In this document: positions 7,933 to 14,153 of the stretch, piece by piece | Numbering within the stretch: position 1 is the first letter of the stretch | Layout of the letters: each line of letters opens with the position of its first letter | Origin: an uncultured Bacteroidota bacterium | GTDB lineage: Bacteria; Bacteroidota; Bacteroidia; Bacteroidales; P3 | Direction of reading: 5' to 3' | Length of the DNA stretch: 64,000 nt | NCBI GenBank assembly: GCA_902762805.1 | Contig: CACWPQ010000011.1 | Coordinates: 1-64,000 of the forward strand | Notes under the pieces: model-generated | Seen by the model: the letters and a program-made list of their open reading frames with translations, nothing else | Database searches by the model: none | What the model was told of the DNA's origin: nothing | Translations under genes and position numbers: made by a program

Positions 7933-8436
7933 TTAATTGTTATGATGTATGTCGGTATGTCCTTCTTCGAATTGGCGTTTTGATATTGCGTCTATTTGTT
8001 TTTCGCTCACAGTCTCGAATATGCAGAGCTGTTTCTTTTTACGCGATACAGAAAGCACATCGTTGTTCAACAATATGTCGTCCATTGGAAGATGGTAGTT
8101 GTTTTTGGGTGCAAGCCACACATCGACCTCTGTTTCTGCTTTCTCGCCAAATATATCTACCACCTCCTGTGGGAGTGGAATTATGTTAAATCTCTTCTGC
8201 ATCTCCTCCCACCCCTCGTCGTCCTTCGCCTCGAGCAGCGTTACATCGACCGTCACCGTGTCGTTCACCCGAAAGTCCTTCAGGAAGGTGGCTGCAATGT
8301 GGGGGTTGTCGTGATAGTGCTGGTAAATCCCGCTGCACTCCTCCAGCGGCACCGTCCGCGGCCACATCTTCCATACGCCTACCACCACCAAGAACACCGC
8401 CACGGCGACCAGTGCTATCGTCCAATATCTTTTCAT
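7933..8436 (-). CDS. Single-pass membrane protein in the second sigma operon
   Basis: 167 aa from the ATG at 8436, which overlaps the TGA of the preceding small frame (ATGA). One N-terminal transmembrane helix (YWTIALVAVAVFLVVVGVW, residues about 4-22) is followed by a ~140-residue soluble domain presumably in the periplasm. The frame is also open upstream to 8610, but that stretch reads as out-of-frame sequence. Position directly after a sigma gene fits an anti-sigma or sensor partner, comparable with the part fused to the sigma factor at 3482-4450. No family recognised. Confidence 0.55.
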   Translation of the reverse strand: MKRYWTIALVAVAVFLVVVGVWKMWPRTVPLEECSGIYQHYHDNPHIAATFLKDFRVNDTVTVDVTLLEAKDDEGWEEMQKRFNIIPLPQEVVDIFGEKAETEVDVWLAPKNNYHLPMDDILLNNDVLSVSRKKKQLCIFETVSEKQIDAISKRQFEEGHTDIHHNN

Positions 8437-8610
8437 GCCTGCGCCTCCAATGTTTGTCTTACGTGCTGCTCTGCCGTGGCGGCGGCGATCAAGTGGCAGT
8501 TGGGTTGGGAGTGAGCCGGCAGGAGGGTCCACACCGCCGGCGGCCGCATGCGTGGCCAGATTGAGCTGCTCTATCTGGCGTTCGATGTCGATGTTCTGTT
8601 TCATTTTCAT
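8433..8610 (-). pseudogene. Small frame-disrupted ORF between sigma gene and membrane protein
   Basis: Starts MKMKQNIDIERQIEQLNLATHAAA in one frame. Around 8532-8543 natural-looking sequence moves to the next frame (AVWTLLPAHSQPNCHLI, then AEQHVRQTLEAQA) and stops at TGA 8433-8435, overlapping the next ATG. The original product would be a ~58-aa soluble protein. A real frameshift, a sequencing error, or fusion to the downstream membrane protein are all possible. Confidence 0.4.
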
Positions 8611-8619
8611 TCCTTTTAT

Positions 8620-9112
8620 TTATTGTGTTTGTTCGTTCAACTGTTTCATTTTCTGCATGGCGCGGTGCATCATCTGCTTTGCGGCGGCGGTGCTGCGTCC
8701 GGTCATGGTGCCGATTTCCGCGTGGCTGTAGCCTTCGAGGTAGAGGCGCACCACTTCCTGTTCGGTGGGCTGTCAGGTGCTGCAGGTGTTCCAGCATCTC
8801 CTCCCTCTGTTGGCGCTCGCTGTCGGCGTTGTCGTAGCCCATGGGCAGGGCTGTGAGCCGGCGCCGGCGGCTGTGGTGGGAGAGGATGGTGCGCGTGTGC
8901 CACCACACCCAGGCGCGTTCCACCTTGAGGTTGCCTCTGGCGCGCAGGGCCTCGTAGTCGACCCAGAGGGCGATGTAGACATCCTGCGCCAGGTCGCGCG
9001 CCAAGTCCAAGTCGTGCCCCGCATAGCGTGCGCACATTCTCCACACCATTTCGCGATGGCGGCGGTAGAGGCGAGGATATTCGTCGTTCAGCTCTTCGTG
9101 GTCCGAGCGCAT
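8620..9112 (-). pseudogene. ECF sigma factor gene with a frameshift
   Basis: The first ~113 residues (from MRSDHEELNDEYPRLYRRHREMVWRMC) carry sigma region 2 (RDLAQDVYIALWVDYEALR). The frame then breaks near 8771-8774: after EMLEHLQHL the coding continues one base on as PTEQEVVRLYLEGYSHAEIG and MMHRAMQKMKQLNEQTQ, which is region 4 with its HTH, ending at TAA 8620-8622. Without the shift the protein would be ~163 aa and clearly paralogous to the membrane-anchored sigma factor. It lacks the TM helix; a separate membrane protein gene follows instead. It could be a pseudogene, a programmed frameshift, or an assembly error. Confidence 0.75.
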
Positions 9113-9132
9113 AGTCTGAGTCTTACGTATAT

Positions 9133-9163
9133 ATAATACCCACCCTCGGGTCGAAAAGTAACA
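9133..9163 (-). promoter_or_regulatory. Putative ECF-type promoter of the second sigma gene
   Basis: Minus strand TGTTACTTTT then GGTGGGTATTAT with the same 19-nt block offset as the other two copies. It ends about 20 nt before the ATG at 9112. The match to 2582-2612 covers the whole TGTTACTTTT block and the whole GGTGGGTATTAT block. Confidence 0.55.
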
Positions 9164-9191
9164 CGAGGGTGAAAATTTTTTTCAATTTTTT

Positions 9192-9962
9192 TTACAGCCG
9201 TGCCAGCAGGGCCTCGGTGAGGCTGCTGGCACCGAAGCGGAAGTGGCTGGGATGGAGGTATTCGTCGCCCATGTGGCGGACGGCGAGGGTGGCGTACTGC
9301 AGGGCCTGCTCGGGGGTGCGTATGCCGCCGGCGGCCTTGAAGCCAATGGTGCGTCCGGTGGCGCGGCGGAAGTCGGCGACGGCCTGCAGCATCGCCTCGG
9401 CGGCCTCGGGCGTGGCGCCGGCGGCAATCTTGCCGGTAGAGGTCTTGACGAAGTCGGCACCCCCCTCCATGGCCAGCTCGGCGGCCGTGCGGACGAGGGT
9501 GGGGGAGGGGAGCTCGCCGGTCTCGAGGATGGCCTTGAGGCAACGCGGCCCGCAGGCCCGCTTCAGGGCCTCCACCTCGCGGCGCACCTCCTCGTGGCGG
9601 CCCGCCAGCAGGGCGCCGCGGCTGACGACGATGTCCACCTCGTCGGCACCCTGCGCCACGGCATACTCCACCTCGGCCACCCGCAGCTCCAACGGCAGCT
9701 GCCCGTGGGGGAAGGCGCCGGCCACCGAGGCCACCCCAATGCCGCTGCCCTCCAGCACCCGCCGCGCCACCCCCACAAACCGCGGATAGACGCACACGGC
9801 GGCAACGTGGTTCAATTCTGAATTTTGAATTTTGAATTCAGAATTTTGAATTTTGAGTTCCAGCGTGCGGCGGCAGAAATCCTCCACCGTCGCCTCGTTG
9901 TCCGTCGCGCTGAGCGTCGTGTTGTCGATACAGGCAAAAATTCTCCGCAACATGATGTTCAA
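9192..9962 (-). CDS. deoC: Deoxyribose-phosphate aldolase with an inserted repeat peptide
   Basis: 256 aa class I aldolase converting 2-deoxyribose-5-phosphate to glyceraldehyde-3-phosphate and acetaldehyde in deoxynucleoside catabolism. The Schiff-base lysine is K173 (FVKTSTGK) and the second lysine is K209 (TIGFKAAGGIR). Residues about 36-50 (LKIQNSEFKIQNSEL) are not part of the family: they are translated from a heptanucleotide array at 9812-9860 between helix 1 and the first strand (AAVCVYP). The insert keeps frame and lies away from the active site, so activity is plausible. It lies downstream of rpiB on the same strand, a coherent pentose-phosphate pair. Confidence 0.9.
   Translation of the reverse strand: MNIMLRRIFACIDNTTLSATDNEATVEDFCRRTLELKIQNSEFKIQNSELNHVAAVCVYPRFVGVARRVLEGSGIGVASVAGAFPHGQLPLELRVAEVEYAVAQGADEVDIVVSRGALLAGRHEEVRREVEALKRACGPRCLKAILETGELPSPTLVRTAAELAMEGGADFVKTSTGKIAAGATPEAAEAMLQAVADFRRATGRTIGFKAAGGIRTPEQALQYATLAVRHMGDEYLHPSHFRFGASSLTEALLARL
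9812..9860 (-). repeat. Heptanucleotide array inside deoC
   Basis: Seven-base units GAATTTT with variants GAATTCA and GAGTTCC. Translated in frame into KIQNSEF-type peptide. Related arrays lie at 9959-9984, 10073-10093, 52886-52913, 53037-53068 and 61570-61604. Confidence 0.9.
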
Positions 9963-9984
9963 TTTTGAATTTTGATTTTTGAAT
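9959..9984. repeat. Short heptanucleotide array upstream of deoC
   Basis: TCAATTTTGAATTTTGATTT-type seven-base repeats just upstream of the deoC start, of the same family as the array inside the gene. Confidence 0.7.
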
Positions 9985-10010
9985 TCCTAATCCCTTATTT
10001 TATCTAAAGG

Positions 10011-10063
10011 TTTTAACGGCGAATTTCTCGAATTTGTTTAATTCGTCCAATTCGCCGTTAAAA
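10011..10063. terminator. Nested AATTCG hairpin between rpiB and deoC
   Basis: Fifteen-base arms TTTTAACGGCGAATT and AATTCGCCGTTAAAA enclose a second stem CGAATT/AATTCG. It could attenuate or stabilise the rpiB-deoC transcript. A larger hairpin built from the same AATTCG words lies at 48159-48241. Confidence 0.6.
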
Positions 10064-10072
10064 AAACTTTTT

Positions 10073-10093
10073 CAATTTTCAATTTTCAATTTC
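10073..10093 (-). repeat. Heptanucleotide array forming the end of rpiB
   Basis: Three units CAATTTT, CAATTTT, CAATTTC. On the minus strand they supply the last residues (EIEN) and the stop codon of rpiB. Confidence 0.8.
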
Positions 10094-10522
10094 CGAAATC
10101 TTCTCCACCCGCCGCTGGTGGCGGCCGCCCTCGAAGGGGGTGTCCAGGTAGGCATCCACAATCTCCAGCGCCGTTGGCTCGCTGATGAAGCGGGCCGGCA
10201 GCGAGAGGCAGTTGCAGTCGTTGTGCTGGCGCCCCAGGCGCGCTATCTCCGGCGTCCAGCAGAGGGCACACCGCACATGGCGGTACTTGTTGACCGTCAT
10301 CTGCACCCCGTTGCCCGAGCCGCAAATGACGATGCCGCGGCGGTGCTCGCCCCGCTCCAAGGCGCTGCCCACGCGGTGGGCATAGTCGGGATAGTCGCAG
10401 CTCTCGGTGCTGTCGGTGCCGCAGTCCTCCACCTCGTAGCCCTTCTCGCGCAGGTGGGCGATGACTTTCAGTTTCAGTTCGTAGCCAGCGTGGTCGCACG
10501 CTATAGGAATAATTTCTTTCAT
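10079..10522 (-). CDS. rpiB: Ribose-5-phosphate isomerase B
   Basis: 147 aa RpiB/LacAB family sugar isomerase interconverting ribose-5-P and ribulose-5-P. Recognisable: IPIACDHAGYELK at the N-terminus, the substrate-binding GIVICGSGNGVQM, and ARLGRQHNDCNCLSLPAR near the C-terminus. The usual active-site Cys is present in VICGSGNG. The final residues ISEIEN come from a heptanucleotide array and probably replaced a slightly different native end. It is first in a minus-strand unit with deoC; the -7 box is at 10554-10561. Confidence 0.9.
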   Translation of the reverse strand: MKEIIPIACDHAGYELKLKVIAHLREKGYEVEDCGTDSTESCDYPDYAHRVGSALERGEHRRGIVICGSGNGVQMTVNKYRHVRCALCWTPEIARLGRQHNDCNCLSLPARFISEPTALEIVDAYLDTPFEGGRHQRRVEKISEIEN

Positions 10523-10553
10523 TTCCGTTCGGTGTTTATAACTTTTTCAGGCT

Positions 10554-10561
10554 GCAAAATT
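10554..10561 (-). promoter_or_regulatory. Bacteroidota -7 box upstream of rpiB
   Basis: TAATTTTG on the minus strand, 32 nt upstream of the rpiB ATG at 10522, a full match to TAnnTTTG. Confidence 0.55.
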
Positions 10562-10589
10562 ACGATAAAAATACAACTCCCTGACTGCT

Positions 10590-10890
10590 AAAGCCTACTA
10601 TTTTTCAACACACTTATTACCCCCCTGCAAATCAGCGCCTAATAAAATATCAACACCGCCGCGTTGAATATGCTGTTAATTGCTGTTTGCCGCCCTGTTG
10701 ATAAAACAACGGGCCTTCCAAACAGTTGAAAACCCCATGTTTTTCAAACACTTTTCAACTTTGTTTTCAAGATGCAAATCAGTGATATAAAATCACTTGC
10801 ATCGTTTTTAACAGAATTGACAACCATAAAAACAAAAAGAAAAATAAAAAAGGAAAAAAGATTTTTTTTTTTTCGGCCTGCGGTATGGCA
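10590..10890. other. AT-rich divergent region with DnaA-box-like 9-mers (candidate replication origin)
   Basis: Noncoding region between divergent rpiB and nadA. It holds TTTTCAACA (10602-10610), ATATCAACA (10647-10655), TTATCAACA on the minus strand (10696-10704), TTTTCAACT on the minus strand (10724-10732) and on the plus strand (10752-10760). A hairpin GATGCAA/TTGCATC spans 10771-10804, and a ~90-nt A/T-rich stretch runs to 10880. The boxes differ from the E. coli consensus TTATCCACA by one or more bases. No gene is seen here. Confidence 0.3.
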
Positions 10891-10899
10891 TTTTTTTTG

Positions 10900-10907
10900 T
10901 ACTTTTG
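10900..10907 (+). promoter_or_regulatory. Bacteroidota -7 box of nadA
   Basis: TACTTTTG followed by CACTCC, 23 nt before the chosen nadA ATG at 10930. It rules out the upstream in-frame ATG at 10885 as the start. Confidence 0.65.
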
Positions 10908-10929
10908 CACTCCAATTCTAAAACCGTTT

Positions 10930-11883
10930 ATGAGTATGACCAATCAGCAGTACCGCGAGGAAATCCTCCGCCTGAAGAAAGAAAAGAACGCCGTCATCCT
11001 CGGCCACTACTACCAGCGCCACGAGATCCAGGCCCTCTCCGACCACGTGGGCGACAGCCTCGCCCTCGCCCAGCGCGCCCAGGAGGCCACGGCGGACATC
11101 ATCGTCTTCTGCGGCGTCCACTTTATGGCCGAGACCGCCAAAATCCTCAACCCCAGCCGCAAGGTGCTCCTGCCCGACATGGAGGCCTCCTGCTCGCTGG
11201 CCGAAAGCTGCAAGGGGCCCGACTTCGCCGCCTTCAAGGCCGCCCACCCCGACCACATGGTCATCTCCTACGTCAACTGCTCCGCCGAAATCAAAGCCCT
11301 CTCCGACCTCATCTGCACCTCCGGAAACGCCGAGCGCTTGGTCCGCTCCCTGCCCGAAGACCAGAAGATTATCTTCGCCCCCGACCGCAACCTCGGCGGC
11401 TACATCAACCGCGTCACCGGCCGCAACATGCTCCTCTGGGACGGCGTATGCACCGTCCACGACGCCATGCAGGCCGAAGGCATCCTACGCCTCAAGGCCG
11501 CCCACCCCGACGCCCCCGTCATCGCCCACCCCGAGTGCAACCCAGCCCTGCTCGCCGTGGCCGACTTCATAGGTTCCACCAAGGCCATGCTCACCTACAT
11601 CCAGCAGTCGCCCGCCCCAAAAATCATCGTCGCCACCGAGACAGGCATCCTCTACGAGATGCGGCGCCTCTGCCCCGACAAGGAGTTCCTCACCCTCCAC
11701 GACGACAAGTCCTGCTCCTGCGACGACTGCGCCTACATGAAGCTCAACACCCTCGAGAAACTCTACCGCTGCCTGCGCGACGAGCAGCCCGAAATCGTCA
11801 TGGACGCCGCCATGATCGAAGCCGCCGCACGCCCCATCGTCCGCATGCTCGACATGTCCAAACAGCTCGGCATCATCAAATAG
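10930..11883 (+). CDS. nadA: Quinolinate synthase
   Basis: 317 aa. Condenses iminoaspartate with dihydroxyacetone phosphate to quinolinate in de novo NAD synthesis, using a [4Fe-4S] cluster. Family features: ILGHYYQRHEIQ, VFCGVHFMAETAKIL, YVNCSAEIKA, HPECNP and ETGILYEM, with conserved Cys residues in these segments plus the C-terminal CSCDDC. ATG at 10930 fits the promoter at 10900. No nadB or nadC lies alongside, so the pathway partners must be elsewhere. NAD kinase is at 39141. Confidence 0.92.
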   Translation: MSMTNQQYREEILRLKKEKNAVILGHYYQRHEIQALSDHVGDSLALAQRAQEATADIIVFCGVHFMAETAKILNPSRKVLLPDMEASCSLAESCKGPDFAAFKAAHPDHMVISYVNCSAEIKALSDLICTSGNAERLVRSLPEDQKIIFAPDRNLGGYINRVTGRNMLLWDGVCTVHDAMQAEGILRLKAAHPDAPVIAHPECNPALLAVADFIGSTKAMLTYIQQSPAPKIIVATETGILYEMRRLCPDKEFLTLHDDKSCSCDDCAYMKLNTLEKLYRCLRDEQPEIVMDAAMIEAAARPIVRMLDMSKQLGIIK

Positions 11884-11888
11884 CGCCC

Positions 11889-12038
11889 ATGAAGAAAGAA
11901 GCAGAACCCATCCCGCAGCTCGAGGGCTACGAGCCCGTGCAGCGCACCATCAGCATTCGATTCCCCAATTCGTTCATGCGCAAGGGATGTGTCTGGTTAG
12001 TGGTAATTCAATTGGCAAAATACACGTTCGATTTGTAG
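11889..12038 (+). CDS. Short ORF after nadA, possibly a truncated gene
   Basis: 49 codons from ATG, five bases after the nadA stop (MKKEAEPIPQLEGYEPVQRTISIR...). The first ~30 residues look protein-like with codon use like nadA. The tail (WLVVIQLAKYTFDL) runs into AT-rich sequence and a REP-like palindrome, as if the 3' part had been lost. No family recognised. Confidence 0.35.
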   Translation: MKKEAEPIPQLEGYEPVQRTISIRFPNSFMRKGCVWLVVIQLAKYTFDL

Positions 12039-12064
12039 CGGACGCGGCACGCTGCGTCCCTACA
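12034..12064. repeat. REP-like palindrome
   Basis: TGTAG(C)GGACGC...GCGTCC-CTACA forms an imperfect stem with a GC-rich loop, a common layout for dispersed bacterial palindromes. It immediately precedes the perfect hairpin at 12073-12128. Confidence 0.55.
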
Positions 12065-12072
12065 GACTCAAA

Positions 12073-12128
12073 ACTACCCAAATGGGTAAAAATGCGATGT
12101 AAATCGCATTTTTACCCATTTGGGTAGT
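12073..12128. terminator. Perfect 26-bp hairpin with 4-nt loop
   Basis: Positions 12073-12098 are the exact reverse complement of 12103-12128; the loop is GTAA. The arm begins ACTACCCAAATGGGT. It separates nadA from the T9SS cargo pair and may act as a terminator or protein-binding site. It has no terminal T-run. Confidence 0.7.
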
Positions 12129-12149
12129 CTGTGGTACAGAAAAATTTCA

Positions 12150-12157
12150 TAACTTTG
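12150..12157 (+). promoter_or_regulatory. Bacteroidota -7 box of the T9SS cargo pair
   Basis: TAACTTTG followed by CACCC, about 35 nt before the ATG at 12192. Confidence 0.6.
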
Positions 12158-12191
12158 CACCCGAATATGTTCAACCAAAAAACAGTATGTT

Positions 12192-14153
12192 ATGGTCAAG
12201 AAAGTCATTTTAGTGCTGTTGCTGCTGCAGATGCTGGGCATCGTGCAGGCGCAGCGGTTCGAGTGGGCCAAAGGCTACGCCTCGAGCCAGCAGGGAACCG
12301 AAATCAAGGGGCAGGTGGCCGACCGCGAGGGCAACCTCTACATCCTCGGTACCTTCCGCAACGACTCGCGCTGGGACGACGAGCCGTTGCTGCCGATGAC
12401 GCCCTACGGCTATTTCCACGACAACAACAACGTCCTCATCGCAAAAATCTCGCCCTCTGGGCAGATGCTGTGGAAGAAAGTCATCCACGGCAACAACGGA
12501 CAGAATGCCCTCGCCCACGACATCAAGCCGCTGGGCGACACAGCCTTCGCCTGTCTGGTAGAAGCGACGCTGCCTGCGCCTACACTCTATGAGTACTGCT
12601 ACTACCTGGATACGCTCCTGACCGAGCTCGACGGCTACCCTATCGCCCCGTTTGAAGGGGCATGGATGAATGGCCGGTACACCATACTGCTGATGGTTGA
12701 TTTCAGCGGCAGGGTGCTGGAGCAGCACTTCCTGAAGGTGACCTACACCGACTCGCTGGGGAACGATATCGTAACGCAGGCAGGCAGCAATGTTACGTTT
12801 GACAGCTATCCTCTGCGCGACCCATCTTTCGACATCGATGCCGAGGGAAACATCTACCTCAGCCGGATGGCTTTTGACTACATCGATGCGGAACGCTGCG
12901 TGGAGACAGGGGTTATCCAGGGGCTCAAATTCTGGGCAGACCATCGGATGGTGGGTACGGTGCACTTCGCTGACAAACCCTCGCTGTACAATCTCCAGCT
13001 GCTGGCATTCTCGCCCCACTTCGACACCCTGCTGGCTTCGCGCTACCTCTTCCAGCATTATGTCGGTCACATACCGAATACCTACCTGCGGCTGGACAGG
13101 TACGGCGACCTCTATGCCTTGGGGTCTGTCGTGGTGCGTGGCATAAACGACACGATTGTCGTCGACGCGGAGCGAGGGATTTCCTTTCCCATCACCGAGG
13201 CCACCCTTAACAAAGGCTATCTGGTCAAACTGGACTCCGCTCTGACACCCATCTACTGCGTGACGCTGGAGGACAGCGTCCGGAATGGTGATATACTGAC
13301 ATCGTCTCAGAGTTTTTTTAACAATATTTGTTTTGATGACGATAGCGGGCTCTGCTTCGTCAGTGGTTTTATCCAAAGAAACCATGGCACTACTGCACTG
13401 GTCACCCTTAACGGGGTGCCAACAAGGATTGAAAAAAATGATGCGTTTGTGATTTCTTTTCATACGGATTCAGGAGATATTCATTCGCATGCAGTTATCC
13501 CGTCCATCAGCAGTTCGCATCTTGGCTCGTCGTATGCGAACAATAACCTGGCAGCATCCAGCAACAGAATCTTTGTGCAAAACGCCTATTATGGGGGTGT
13601 TCGCTATCCAAACGACACTATTGTGTTGTCGGGCAATAATCCGAGCTTAGGGCTATCAGTGTTTGATTACAAAGGAAACATGATAGAGGGACACGACTTT
13701 AGAGCCACTTCTCCCCTAAATAGGCCGGGGCCATTAGCTTTGATTGACAGTGCATTGTATATGTCTAATCTGTTTGTGAGCAGCGCCTCCTTTGGCGATA
13801 TACAGGTTCCGGAGCAGGGCTACCACGCATGCATCGCCAAATATGTGGACACGTCTTTCATTACGCCATACAGGGCGGCTGTGCCGGCGGACACCGATAC
13901 CGTTAGCATCGTGCACCCAGACTATGGTGCGCCGCAGCCCTCGATCCACCCCAACCCGGCCGCGGATGCGCTGTACGTCTCCTCGGGCGGCATGCCCCTA
14001 GGGGCTGCCGCCGCCATCTCGGTCCTGGGCATGCGCCAGTCGTTGCCCTTTGTCGGGAATGTGGTCGACGTGTCGTCGCTGCCTCCGGGCGTATACATTA
14101 TGGAAACCATTATAAATAATATCAAGTATAATTTTAAATTCATCAAATTATGA
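12192..14153 (+). CDS. T9SS type A cargo protein with beta-propeller-like repeats
   Basis: 653 aa secreted protein. Signal peptide MVKKVILVLLLLQMLGIVQAQ. The N-terminal half repeats the pattern DxEGNLYILGTFR / DRYGDLYALGS / YLVKLDS, typical of SBBP-like propeller blades in Bacteroidota cargo proteins. The C-terminus (from PSIHPNPAADALYVSS) is a T9SS type A sorting domain ending FKFIKL. Its stop overlaps the next ATG (ATGA at 14150-14153), so the two are translated together. Function beyond surface display is unknown. Confidence 0.8.
   Translation: MVKKVILVLLLLQMLGIVQAQRFEWAKGYASSQQGTEIKGQVADREGNLYILGTFRNDSRWDDEPLLPMTPYGYFHDNNNVLIAKISPSGQMLWKKVIHGNNGQNALAHDIKPLGDTAFACLVEATLPAPTLYEYCYYLDTLLTELDGYPIAPFEGAWMNGRYTILLMVDFSGRVLEQHFLKVTYTDSLGNDIVTQAGSNVTFDSYPLRDPSFDIDAEGNIYLSRMAFDYIDAERCVETGVIQGLKFWADHRMVGTVHFADKPSLYNLQLLAFSPHFDTLLASRYLFQHYVGHIPNTYLRLDRYGDLYALGSVVVRGINDTIVVDAERGISFPITEATLNKGYLVKLDSALTPIYCVTLEDSVRNGDILTSSQSFFNNICFDDDSGLCFVSGFIQRNHGTTALVTLNGVPTRIEKNDAFVISFHTDSGDIHSHAVIPSISSSHLGSSYANNNLAASSNRIFVQNAYYGGVRYPNDTIVLSGNNPSLGLSVFDYKGNMIEGHDFRATSPLNRPGPLALIDSALYMSNLFVSSASFGDIQVPEQGYHACIAKYVDTSFITPYRAAVPADTDTVSIVHPDYGAPQPSIHPNPAADALYVSSGGMPLGAAAAISVLGMRQSLPFVGNVVDVSSLPPGVYIMETIINNIKYNFKFIKL

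Noticed and set aside
9812..9860. Short tandem repeats considered as a CRISPR array
   Set aside because: Units are 7 bp with no spacers, and no cas genes are present.
10590..10890. GC skew switch here as support for an origin
   Set aside because: Coding strands are C-rich wherever they lie, so local skew only follows gene direction and cannot be used.
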